Assembly: GCF_003143855.1 (NCBI RefSeq)
Contig: NZ_QFRK01000049.1
Coordinates: 1 to 55,291, forward strand
DNA length: 55,291 nucleotides
Source of the DNA: Streptomyces sp. NWU339
GTDB taxonomy: Bacteria > Actinomycetota > Actinomycetes > Streptomycetales > Streptomycetaceae
Direction: 5' to 3'
A program made the position numbers and the translations under genes. How positions within the stretch are numbered: position 1 is the stretch's first letter; each line of letters opens with the position of its first letter. Positions 8,884 through 19,800 of this stretch are shown piece after piece. The notes under the pieces were generated by a model. It had not been told where the DNA came from and made no database searches. It worked only from the letters and a program-made list of their open reading frames with translations.

Positions 8884-10200
8884 GTGCCGTCCGACTCCGC
8901 CCCCACCACCCGTGCCGAGGTCGCCGGCCGCTCGGCCCTGCCGCAGCGGAAGGACGGTGAGCACCGCTTCGAACGTCCCGTCTGGCCTCCGCCGGGACCG
9001 CGGCGCGTCGCCGAGGACTTCGGTGCCCTGTATGCGGCGAACGGTGTCGTCGCGGCGGTCTTCTCGATGACCGGACCGGTCGCCGTGATTCTGGCCGAAG
9101 GCACCCGCGGCGGGCTCTCACAGGCCGAGATCGCCTCGTGGATCTTCGGCGTGTTCTTCCTCAACGGTCTGCTGACCATGCTTGCCTGCTGGCTCTACCG
9201 TCAGCCGCTGGCGTTCTTCTGGACCATCCCCGGAACCGTGGTGGTCGGGACGTCCCTGAACCATCTGACGTGGCCGGAAGTCATCGGTGCGTACGTCGTC
9301 ACCGGCGTGCTGATCCTCTTCCTCGGACTGACCGGCTCCGTGCGCCGTGTCATGTCCTGGCTGCCGATGCCGATCGTGATGGCGATGGTCGCCGGGGTCT
9401 TCCTCAAGTTCGGTACGGATCTGGTGCGGGCGGTGGAGGGACAGGCCGTCCTTGCCGTGCCGATGGTGGCCGCGTTCCTGCTGCTCAGTGCGCCTGCGAA
9501 TGTCGGCCGCTGGATGCCGCCGGTGCTCGGCGCACTGCTCGTGGGCGCCGTGGCCGTCGTCGTCGCCGGGGACGTTCGGGCGGTGCCCGGCGCGGGCTGG
9601 CTGGCGGCGCCGGTGGTCCAGGCACCGCAGTGGTCCTCGGGCGCGATGCTGGAACTGGTGGTGCCGTTGGCCATCACCGTGCTTGTGGTGCAGAACGGTC
9701 AGGGCATGGCAGTACTGACCGCCGCCGGCCATCGGCCGCCGATGAACATCGCCACGGTGGCCTGTGGCGTCTGGTCCCTCCTCGCCTCCGTCGTGGGAGC
9801 CGTGTCCACATGCCTCACCGGTCCCACGAACGCCCTGCTGACCGCGTCCGGCCGGCGCACGAGGCAGTACACCTCGGGCATTCTCTGTGGTTTTCTGGCC
9901 GTCGTCTTCGGACTCTTGGCCCCGGGCTTCGTACGGATGATGACGGCGATGCCGGAGGCATTCGTCGCGGCCCTCGGAGGTCTGGCGATGCTCCCGGCAC
10001 TCAGGTCCGCGTTCACGGCGGCGTTCAGCTCCAGATGCACCTTCGGCGCGCTCGTGAGCTTCCTTGTCACGGTCGCGGACGTTCAACTCCTGAACATCGG
10101 GTCGGCGTTCTGGGGCCTGCTTGCCGGGCTGCTGGTCAGCCGGCTGCTGGAACCGGCCGACTTCCGGCGGGCGACGACCGCGCCGCCTACGAGCGGCTGA
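8884..10200 (+). CDS. benE: benzoate membrane transport protein, BenE family
   Basis: Polytopic membrane protein of 438 residues and about 12 hydrophobic segments, with the BenE-typical stretch SMTGPVAVILAEGTRGGLS followed by PLAFFWTIPGTVVVG. BenE proteins are benzoate:H+ symporters of their own fold class, unrelated to BenK. The GTG at 8884 was chosen because GAGGAG lies four bases upstream at 8874-8879; an open frame extends further left but has no Shine-Dalgarno. It is a second, structurally different benzoate importer for the same pathway, possibly with its own promoter. Confidence 0.9.
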   Translation: MPSDSAPTTRAEVAGRSALPQRKDGEHRFERPVWPPPGPRRVAEDFGALYAANGVVAAVFSMTGPVAVILAEGTRGGLSQAEIASWIFGVFFLNGLLTMLACWLYRQPLAFFWTIPGTVVVGTSLNHLTWPEVIGAYVVTGVLILFLGLTGSVRRVMSWLPMPIVMAMVAGVFLKFGTDLVRAVEGQAVLAVPMVAAFLLLSAPANVGRWMPPVLGALLVGAVAVVVAGDVRAVPGAGWLAAPVVQAPQWSSGAMLELVVPLAITVLVVQNGQGMAVLTAAGHRPPMNIATVACGVWSLLASVVGAVSTCLTGPTNALLTASGRRTRQYTSGILCGFLAVVFGLLAPGFVRMMTAMPEAFVAALGGLAMLPALRSAFTAAFSSRCTFGALVSFLVTVADVQLLNIGSAFWGLLAGLLVSRLLEPADFRRATTAPPTSG

Positions 10201-10442
10201 TCGCCGGAGCCCACGACCGCTGCCCCCGTTCGGATTCCTGCCTCACGCGGGCGCACGGGGAAGCGCCGCCATCGAGGCGATCTTCGCATAGCCCCGGGCC
10301 GGCCGGGACAGGTCTGGACAGCCGCCGTAGTCTCCGCCCGGGCCCAAAGTCCCAGAGAAGTCCCACAGGTGCCGCCGCACCTCTTCCTGACCCGCATTCA
10401 CGCAGGTCAGACAGGGCGCGGCGGCATCTGTGCGGCGGAGAT

Positions 10443-11972
10443 TCAGATGTCCCGGAAGATCTCGATCTGGGCCCCGACCGAGTTCAGTCGCTCCGCCAGG
10501 TCCTCGTAACCCCGGTTGATGACGTAGACGTTGCGGAGCACCGAGGTGCCCTCGGCGGCCATCATCGCCAGGAGGACGACCACGGCGGGGCGCAGGGCCG
10601 GGGGGCACATCATTTCGGCGGCGCGCCAGCGGGTGGGGCCCTCGACCAGGACACGGTGGGGGTCCAGGAGTTGGAGGCGGCCGCCGAGGCGGTTGAGGTC
10701 GGTCAGGTAGATGGCGCGGTTGTCGTAGACCCAGTCGTGGATGAGGGTCTGGCCCTGCGCGACCGCCGCGATCGCCGCGAAGAACGGGACGTTGTCGATG
10801 TTCAGGCCCGGGAACGGCATCGGGTGGATCTTGTCGATCGGCGCCTCCAGCTTGGAGGGCCGGACCGTGAGGTCGACCAGCCGGGTGCGGCCGTTGTCGG
10901 CGACGTACTCGGGGGTGCGGTCGTGGTCGAGGCCCATCTCCTCCAGGACCGCGAGCTCGATCTCCAGGAACTCGATCGGCACCCGGCGCACCGTCAGTTC
11001 GGACTCGGTGACGACGGCCGCGGCGAGCAGGCTCATCGCCTCGACCGGGTCCTCGGACGGGGAGTAGTCCACGTCGACGTCGATGGTGTGCATGCCGTGC
11101 ACGGTGAGCGTGGTGGTGCCGATGCCCTCGACCCTGACGCCCAGCGCTTCCAGGAAGAAACACAGGTCCTGGACCATGTAGTTGGAGGAGGCGTTGCGTA
11201 TGACGGTGACGCCGTCGTGCCGGGCGGCGGCCAGCAGCGCGTTCTCGGTGACCGTGTCCCCGCGTTCGGTCAGCACGATCGGCCGGTCCGGGCGCACGGC
11301 GCGGTCCACCACCGCGTGGTACTGCCCCTCGGTCGCGGCGATCTCCAGGCCGAACCGGCGCAGCGCGATCATGTGCGGCTCGACGGTGCGGGTACCGAGG
11401 TCGCAGCCGCCCGCGTACGGCAGCATGAAGCGGTCCTGGCGGTGCAGCAGCGGGCCGAGGAACATGATGATCGAGCGAGTGCGGCGGGCCGCGTCCGCGT
11501 CGATGGAGTCCAGGTCCAGCGTGGCGGGCGGCACGATCTCCAGGTCGACGCCGTCGTTGATCCACCGGGTGCGGACGCCGATGGAGCCCAGCACCTCCAG
11601 GAGGCGGTACACCTCCTCGATGCGGGCGACGCGGCGCAGCACCGTGCGGCCCCGGTTGAGCAGGGAGGCGCACAGCAGTGCCACGCACGCGTTCTTGCTC
11701 GTCTTCACATCGATGGCGCCCGAGAGGCGGCGGCCGCCGACGACCCGCAGATGCATGGGGCCGGCGTAGCCCAGAGAGACGATCTCGCTGTCGAGTGCTT
11801 CACCGATGCGGGCGATCATCTCAAGACTGATGTTCTGGTTGCCGCGCTCGATGCGGTTGACGGCGCTCTGGCTGGTGCCGAGAGCCTCCGCCAGCTGTGC
11901 CTGTGTCCAGCCGCGGTGTTGCCGGGCGTCGCGGATGAGCTTGCCGATGCGTACGAGGTAGTCGTCTGACAT
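10443..11972 (-). CDS. murA2: XRE-type HTH fused to UDP-N-acetylglucosamine 1-carboxyvinyltransferase (MurA) domain
   Basis: Fusion of 509 residues: a Cro/CI-type HTH (about 8-60, TQAQLAEALGTSQSAVNRIE) followed by a full MurA/EPSP-synthase-like domain (about 74-509). MurA transfers enolpyruvate from PEP to UDP-GlcNAc. By eye-alignment with E. coli MurA, K93-N94 match K22-N23, C190 matches the PEP-binding C115, R195 matches R120 and R487 (NRGYE) matches R397. The catalytic-base region HPAFPTD reads HPMPFPGLNID (384-393), so Leu390 occupies the D305 position. It could be a catalytic enzyme, a sensor-regulator or both. A palindrome lies 12 bp upstream of the start codon and no strong Shine-Dalgarno is visible. 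The gene sits near acnA, as I recall for S. coelicolor SCO5998. Confidence 0.88.
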   Translation of the reverse strand: MSDDYLVRIGKLIRDARQHRGWTQAQLAEALGTSQSAVNRIERGNQNISLEMIARIGEALDSEIVSLGYAGPMHLRVVGGRRLSGAIDVKTSKNACVALLCASLLNRGRTVLRRVARIEEVYRLLEVLGSIGVRTRWINDGVDLEIVPPATLDLDSIDADAARRTRSIIMFLGPLLHRQDRFMLPYAGGCDLGTRTVEPHMIALRRFGLEIAATEGQYHAVVDRAVRPDRPIVLTERGDTVTENALLAAARHDGVTVIRNASSNYMVQDLCFFLEALGVRVEGIGTTTLTVHGMHTIDVDVDYSPSEDPVEAMSLLAAAVVTESELTVRRVPIEFLEIELAVLEEMGLDHDRTPEYVADNGRTRLVDLTVRPSKLEAPIDKIHPMPFPGLNIDNVPFFAAIAAVAQGQTLIHDWVYDNRAIYLTDLNRLGGRLQLLDPHRVLVEGPTRWRAAEMMCPPALRPAVVVLLAMMAAEGTSVLRNVYVINRGYEDLAERLNSVGAQIEIFRDI

Positions 11973-11984
11973 GAGGCTGAGGCT

Positions 11985-12000
11985 ATCTCAGATATGAGAT
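11985..12000. promoter_or_regulatory. palindrome ATCTC-N6-GAGAT upstream of murA2
   Basis: The 16-bp ATCTCAGATATGAGAT has perfect 6-bp arms around GATA. It lies 12 bp upstream of the murA2 start codon, where it would overlap the promoter or ribosome-binding region. The same outer half-sites and spacing recur at 12459-12474 before acnA. This looks like a repressor operator. The protein that binds is unknown; autoregulation by the HTH of MurA2 is a possibility. Confidence 0.5.
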
Positions 12001-12054
12001 GGCGCCTCCTGGGGGCCTCTTGAGTGGGGCCATTCGGGTGATATGACGTCAATA

Positions 12055-12255
12055 CTACCTGGTGCGGCGGGTGCTGCGCGTGCGCCGCCATCCGAAAGGT
12101 CCGGGCAAATCCACCGATGTCGTATGACGCCCCGTGCTGCTCGTGGTGTGGCGCGGGCCGCGCCTCCCGCCGGTGGTGATGGACCAGGAGCGCTTGTTGA
12201 TGTTCAGCCGCACCCCCGGAAAGATCCTGAAGCTCTTGCGGAACGTGAGCGGCAT
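12055..12255 (-). CDS. DUF4236 family small protein
   Basis: Short gene of 66 codons. The protein begins MPLTFRKSFRIFPGVRLNIN and continues SWSITTGG and later TTSVDLPGPFGW, matching the DUF4236 pattern (FRKSF-LPGVRLN, then a GG-rich beta segment and TTxxLPG). A strong purine-rich Shine-Dalgarno (GGAGGGAGG) lies about 7 bp upstream of the ATG. A longer frame to 12426 exists but has no ribosome site. Function is unknown for the family. It lies between murA2 (same strand, 82 bp downstream) and divergent acnA. Confidence 0.8.
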   Translation of the reverse strand: MPLTFRKSFRIFPGVRLNINKRSWSITTGGRRGPRHTTSSTGRHTTSVDLPGPFGWRRTRSTRRTR

Positions 12256-12457
12256 CCCTGCCTCCCTCCCTGGGTTCACGGCGCCGGGTTCGCGGCGCCG
12301 TCCCGGTGCGCATACCCCGTCCGGGGCCGGTGATGGCGGGGTCGAGGGGAGAAGGGTCGGGAATGAGGAGAGGGTCGGGAATGGGGTACCCGGGGGGCGG
12401 TATCCGGGTGCCGTGGGCGGGCCCACGCATGACCATTCGGCCGCGGTGTACTAGAGT

Positions 12458-12475
12458 TATCTCGACATCGAGATA
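12458..12475. promoter_or_regulatory. palindromic operator candidate upstream of acnA
   Basis: TATCTCGACATCGAGATA has perfect 8-bp arms around a CA centre and lies about 158 bp upstream of the acnA start codon. Its ATCTC-N6-GAGAT frame is identical to that of the palindrome before murA2. It has the form of a dimeric repressor site; the regulator is not identified from sequence. Confidence 0.6.
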
Positions 12476-12517
12476 TCTGCCGAGGTGCACCGCAGCCGCC
12501 ACCCTGGTAAGGGGTAC

Positions 12518-12536
12518 CTAACTTAGCCTTACCTTA
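12518..12536. promoter_or_regulatory. iron-box-like (DmdR/IdeR/DtxR) site upstream of acnA
   Basis: Compared with the actinobacterial iron-box consensus TTAGGTTAGSCTMACCTAA, this 19-bp stretch agrees at 14 positions, including the central TTAGCCT and the right-hand ACCT. It lies about 100 bp upstream of the acnA start. Aconitase needs a [4Fe-4S] cluster, so iron-dependent control is plausible, but the match is imperfect. Confidence 0.5.
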
Positions 12537-12632
12537 GCGGATCGGTCGAGACGTGGGTGGCGGCACCACGCGGCGGTAGCCGCACACGGTTTGCGGTGTG
12601 GTGGTACGCGTACATCAATGAAGGAGACTGTC

Positions 12633-15340
<2,708 letters not shown>

Positions 15341-15356
<16 letters not shown>

Positions 15357-15385
15357 CCTGATCAGCAAGTGACCTGATCAGCAAG
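15341..15385. repeat. 16-bp tandem duplication across the acnA stop codon (2.8 copies)
   Basis: The unit CCTGATCAGCAAGTGA, encoding the last residues of AcnA and its TGA, occurs at 15341-15356, again at 15357-15372, and as a partial copy at 15373-15385. The stop codon in the first copy ends the protein, so the extra copies are untranslated. Confidence 0.9.
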
Positions 15386-15407
15386 CAAGCGGTACCGCAA
15401 GGTAGTT

Positions 15408-15444
15408 GAGGGCCGCATCCCCGTCCGTCGGGGGTGCGGCCCTC
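15408..15444 (+). terminator. acnA terminator hairpin
   Basis: GAGGGCCGCATCCCC pairs with GGGGTGCGGCCCTC with a single bulged T and a short loop, giving a stem of about 14 bp. It lies 52 bp after the acnA stop and before the LPMO promoter. No T-tract follows. Confidence 0.75.
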
Positions 15445-15457
15445 ACTGCGTCAGCCG

Positions 15458-15486
15458 TTTACAACCGGAGCGTACGGCGCTACCTT
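15458..15486 (+). promoter_or_regulatory. promoter of the LPMO gene
   Basis: TTTACA (15458-15463) and TACCTT (15481-15486) are separated by exactly 17 bp. This is a reasonable housekeeping-type promoter, placing the transcript start near 15493, just before the CebR operator. That is the expected geometry for repression by roadblock. Confidence 0.5.
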
Positions 15487-15500
15487 CCTGACGAGTGGGA

Positions 15501-15514
15501 TGGGAGCGCTCCCA
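15501..15514. promoter_or_regulatory. CebR operator (perfect match)
   Basis: TGGGAGCGCTCCCA is the perfect 14-bp palindrome bound by CebR/CelR, the LacI-family cellobiose-responsive repressor of cellulose utilisation in Streptomyces and Thermobifida. It lies 102 bp upstream of the LPMO start codon and just downstream of a plausible promoter. It predicts induction of this gene by cello-oligosaccharides. Confidence 0.9.
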
Positions 15515-15615
15515 CCTTTTCGGCGGACCGGAACCCGCCGCGGGCGCGCTCCCGTCTCGCTCGCCCCCATGCACCCATGCGCACGACCCGTACCGCAGCG
15601 ACGGACAGGTGTGTC

Positions 15616-16707
15616 ATGATCTCGACAATCACGGGGCGCGCTGTCGCTCCCCGATCGACCCTCCCCACCCGCACCAGAGCCCTCTTCCTCGTCCTGGTCT
15701 CCCTGCTCGCCACCCTCCCGGCCGTCGGCCTGATCATGACGACGGGCGGCGAGGCGGAGGCGCACGGCACTCCCATGAAGCCCGCCAGCCGGACCTTCCT
15801 GTGCTGGCAGGACGGGCTGACCGACACCGGTGAGATCAAACCGGTCAACCCGGCGTGCAAGGCCGCCGCACAGGTCAGCGGCACCACGCCGTTCTACAAC
15901 TGGTTCTCCGTACTGCGCTCCGACGGCGCCGGCCGCACCGAGGGCTTCGTGCCGGACGGGCAGCTGTGCAGCGGCGGCAACACCGGCTTCACCGGCTTCA
16001 ACCAGCCGCGTGACGACTGGCCGCTCACCCACCTCACCTCGGGTGCGACCGTCGACTTCTCCTACAATGCCTGGGCTGCGCACCCGGGTTGGTTCTACGT
16101 CTACATCACCAAGGACGGCTTCGACCCGACCCGGACCCTCACCTGGAACGACATGGAGAAGCGGCCCTTCCTCTCCGTCGACCACCCGCCGCTCAACGGG
16201 TCCCCGGGCACCGTCGAGGCCAACTACTCCTGGACCGGGAAGCTTCCGGAGGGCAAGTCGGGCCGCCACATCGTCTACATGGTCTGGCAGCGGTCGGACA
16301 GCGCGGAGACCTTCTACTCCTGCTCCGACGTCGTCTTCGACGGCGGCAACGGCGAGGTGACCGGGATCAAGCAGCCCGGCAACCCCCCGACCGAGCCGGT
16401 TCCCGGCCAGTGCACCGCCACCCGCAGCACGACGGGTAGTTGGAACGGCGGCTACCAGTCCCAGGTGACCGTCACCAACAGCGGGAACGTCCCCATGCTC
16501 GGCTGGATGGTCGACTGGACCCTCCCGGCCGGTCAGCGGATCGACAGTCTGTGGAGCGGCAACGCCACCTACCAGGGCCAGCACGTCATGGTCCACAACG
16601 CCGACTACAACGGCGCGCTGGCCCCGGGGAAGAGTGTCACCTTCGGCTACGTCGTCTCCGGCTCCGGCGGCGACAGCACGACGACCCTGCCCTGCCGGGT
16701 CGGCTGA
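15616..16707 (+). CDS. secreted AA10 lytic polysaccharide monooxygenase with C-terminal CBM2, cellulose type
   Basis: Copper-dependent oxidative enzyme acting outside the cell on crystalline polysaccharide. A signal peptide ends in AEA before H50, which becomes the N-terminal copper ligand (HGTPMKPASRTFLC). The second copper His is H156 in NAWAAHPGWF. The catalytic domain closely resembles CelS2-type, C1-oxidising cellulose LPMOs (WNDME, CSDVVFDGGNGEVTGI). After a proline-rich linker (NPPTEPVPG) a CBM2 domain follows (about 265-363, with SWNGGYQSQVTVTN and Trp residues). The ATG at 15616 was chosen because it gives a well-formed signal peptide; an upstream ATG at 15577 in the same frame is possible. 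The CebR operator supports cellulose rather than chitin as substrate. Confidence 0.92.
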   Translation: MISTITGRAVAPRSTLPTRTRALFLVLVSLLATLPAVGLIMTTGGEAEAHGTPMKPASRTFLCWQDGLTDTGEIKPVNPACKAAAQVSGTTPFYNWFSVLRSDGAGRTEGFVPDGQLCSGGNTGFTGFNQPRDDWPLTHLTSGATVDFSYNAWAAHPGWFYVYITKDGFDPTRTLTWNDMEKRPFLSVDHPPLNGSPGTVEANYSWTGKLPEGKSGRHIVYMVWQRSDSAETFYSCSDVVFDGGNGEVTGIKQPGNPPTEPVPGQCTATRSTTGSWNGGYQSQVTVTNSGNVPMLGWMVDWTLPAGQRIDSLWSGNATYQGQHVMVHNADYNGALAPGKSVTFGYVVSGSGGDSTTTLPCRVG

Positions 16708-16721
16708 ACCCGATGCACCAC

Positions 16722-16758
16722 GAAGCGGGTCCGGGCCACCACGGCCCGGACCCGCTTC
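16722..16758. terminator. bidirectional terminator between LPMO and GH92 genes
   Basis: Arms 16722-16737 and 16743-16758 are perfectly complementary over 16 bp with the loop ACCAC. It sits between two convergent genes, so it can serve both transcripts. No strong T-tract is seen on either strand. Confidence 0.85.
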
Positions 16759-16768
16759 CTGCGCGCGG

Positions 16769-16800
16769 CCGGCTCAGCTCGGCCGGGCCCGGCTCAGCTC
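16769..16800. repeat. 12-bp direct repeat over the GH92 stop codon
   Basis: CCGGCTCAGCTC occurs at 16769-16780 and 16789-16800, the second copy overlapping the stop codon of the GH92 gene. This is a second example in this window of a duplicated stop-codon region, as for acnA. Confidence 0.7.
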
Positions 16801-19800
16801 AGCAGTTCCACCTCCGTCAGCGCCGACTCATCGGTCAGCACCAGCCGGTAGTGGCCGTAGGCCTTCGGCCTGTCGACCGAGAAGGCCCGGGTCTGCCGGT
16901 CCCAGCGGAAGGACTCGTCCGCCCGCTCGTCCAGGTCCTTCCACGTCCGGCCGTCCGAAGACCCCTGCAGTACCCAGCCCGTGGGCGCCTCGGCGGCGTC
17001 CGAGGACGTCAGCGTGTACTGCGCCGCCTTCGTCTCCCCGGTCACGGGCAGGTCGACCGTGGACACCGTGGCGCCGGTCGCCGACGTGTCGTCGAACAGG
17101 GCGCCCTCGCCCTTCAGCACGTCCTTGCGGGGCGCGGGCACCTTGCCGTCCTGGGTGATCGACACCGGCGCCGCGTCCTTGCCGGTGCCCCACGTCGACG
17201 GCCGCGGGCCCATGTCGAACTCCAGGACGCCGCCCTTCGCGATCAGCGAGTGGGGGAGCGAAGTGGAGTTCCAGCGCTTGCCGTTGACCTTCAGACCCTG
17301 CACGTAGACGTTCTTCGCGCTGTTCTTCGGCGCCTTGACGACCAGTTCGCGGCCGTTCTCCAGGTGCACGGTCGCCTTCGTGAACAGCGGGGAGCCGATG
17401 GCGTACTCGCCGCTGCCCATCACCAGCGGGTAGAAGCCGAGCGAGGAGAACAGGTACCAGGCCGACTGCTCGCCGTTGTCCTCGTCGCCGTGGTACCCCT
17501 GCCCGATCTCGCTGCCGGTGTAGAGCCGGGACAGCACCTCCCGGACGTTCTTCTGGGTCTTCCAGGGCTGTCCGGCCGCGTCGTACATGTACAGGGCGTG
17601 GTGGGCGACCTGGTTGGAGTGCCCGTACATGCCCATCCGGACGTCCCGCGCCTCGGTCATCTCGTGGATGACTCCGCCGTAGGAGCCGACGAACTCGGGG
17701 GAGGCCGTCTCCGGGGTGGCCAGGTACTCGTCGAGCTTGTCCGCGAGGCCGCCCCGGCCGTCGTACAGGTTGGCCAGGCCGCGGCTGTCCTGCGGGGCGG
17801 TGAAGGCGTAGCCCCAGCCGTTCGTCTCGGTGTAGTCGTACCCCCAGACCCGCGGGTCGTACTTCGAGGACTCGACGCGCCAGTCGCCCTTGGTGTCCTT
17901 CCCCTGGAAGAAACCGGCCTCGGAGTCGAACAGGTTGACGTACTCCTGGGCGCGGTCGAGGAAGTAGGCGGACTCCTCCTCGTAGCGCTTGTCGCCGGTC
18001 TTCTCGTAGAGGGCCTCGCCCATCTTCGCGATGCCGTAGTCGTTGAGGTAGCCCTCCAGCGCCCACGACAGGCCCTCGTGCGTCTCGGTGCCGGTGTAGC
18101 CGAGGAACGGCGAGGTCGCCATGCCCTTGCGGCCCACACCGGACGACGGGGGCACCACGGTGGCGTTCTTCACCGCCGCGTCGTACGCCGCTTCCGCGTC
18201 GAAGTCCACGCCCTTGACGTAGGCGTCCGCGAACGCGACGTCGGAGGAGGTGCCGGTCATCAGGTCGGCGTAGCCGGGGGAGGACCAACGGGAGGTCCAG
18301 CCGCCGTCCTTGTAGTGCTGGACGAACCCGTCGACCAGCTCACCCGCCTTGGAGGGGGTCAGGAAGGAGTAGGCGGGCCAGGTGGTCCGGTAGGTGTCCC
18401 AGAAGCCGTTGTTGACGTACACCTTGCCCTCGACGATCTTCGCACCGGTGTGCGTCGGGGTGTCGGGCCCGGGCATCTTCGAGAACGGCGAGGCGTACTT
18501 GTAGGTGCCGTCGACCTTCTCGAAGCCGGAGTTCGGGTACAGGTACAGCCGGTACAGGCTGGAGTAGAGCGTGGTCAGCTGGTCCGGGGTGGCGCCCTCG
18601 ACCTCGACCCTGCCGAGCAGCCCGTCCCACTGCCGCTGGGCGCTCTTCCTGACGGCCTCGAAGGACCGGCCCGCGGGGATCTCCTGGCGCAGGTTGTCCT
18701 TCGCCTGGTCGACGCTGATCAGGGAGGTGGCCAGGCGCAGGGTGACCGTACGGTCCTTGCCCGCGTCGAACCGCAGATGGCCCTTGACGCCGCTCGTGCT
18801 GCCGCCGGTGACCTTCTTGTCGAACTCGCCGTACACGAACAGCCGGGTGGCGCCCGTGGACAGTCCGGACTTGACGTCCGAGTAGCCGGTGAAGGTGCCG
18901 TTCTCCTTGTCGAGGGTCAGGCCGGCCTGGTCGGTGACGTTGTCGAACAGGACGCTCGCGTCGTCGCCGGGGTAGGTGAAGCGCATGACCGCCGCGTGGT
19001 CGGCCGGCGCGATCTCGGCTTTCTGGCCGTTCTCGAACCGCACCCCGTAGTAGTACGGCCGCGCGGTCTCGTTCTCGTGCCGGAAGGCCAGTTCGCGTTC
19101 CTCCCGGCCGAGGGCCGGGGTGCCGGACGCGGCGGAGGGCAGCACCTGGAAGGTCTGCCGGTCGCCCATCCAGGGGCTCGGCTCGTGGCTCGCGCTGAAC
19201 GCCTGGATCGTCGGCAGGTTGTCCGCGTTGTTGCCGCGCGCGTAGTCGTACAGCCAGCTCAGCGAGCCGGCGTTGGTGACCGGGGTCCAGAAGTTGAAGC
19301 CGTGCGGCACGGCCGTCGCCGGGAAGTTGTTGCCGCGGGAGAAGCCGCCGCTGGAGTTGGTGCCCCGGGTCGTCACCGCGTAGTCGGACAGGTGGGCCTT
19401 GGGCCGTTCGGGTTTCACCGTCGTCAGCGAGATGTCGTCCAGCCAGCCGCGGAACTTGGCGGGACCCTTGGGGGAGTCGTACGCCACCAGGATCCGGTCG
19501 ACGGTCTTGCCGGCCGCGACCGAGCCGATCCGGGAGGTCACGTTGTTCCACTGGTTGACGTACAGGACCTTCGAGGAGCCCTGCCCGCGCGGGGTCAGCG
19601 GGAAGCCATGCTGGTCGGTGGCGCGCAGGTCGCTCAGGTAGGTGCCGTCGGTGAAGGCCAGGTCCACGGAGACGTGGGTGGCGTCGTAATCGAGGTCGCC
19701 GTCCGCCATGGACGGGAAGACGCGGTAGGCCAGTCGGGTGTCCCGGCCGACCGCCACATCGACGTCGAAGACCTTGTTGTACGAGTACGCCCGCCCGTCG

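Larger units (their letters stand above)
12256..12632. other. regulatory intergenic region between DUF4236 gene and acnA
   Basis: About 375 bp without a gene. It holds two copies of GGGTCGGGAATG spaced 18 bp apart (12354-12365, 12372-12383), the palindrome at 12458-12475, the iron-box-like site at 12518-12536 and the acnA Shine-Dalgarno AAGGAG at 12621-12626. The density of sites fits multi-input control of aconitase. Confidence 0.6.

Noticed and set aside
10201..10442. Terminator between convergent benE and murA2
   Set aside because: Only weak stems with long loops (TGCCGCCG/CGGCGGCA) are visible; no clear hairpin could be assigned.
9138..11969. 943-codon plus-strand open frame spanning benE and murA2
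   Set aside because: Runs out of frame through benE and antisense through murA2; no coherent domain.
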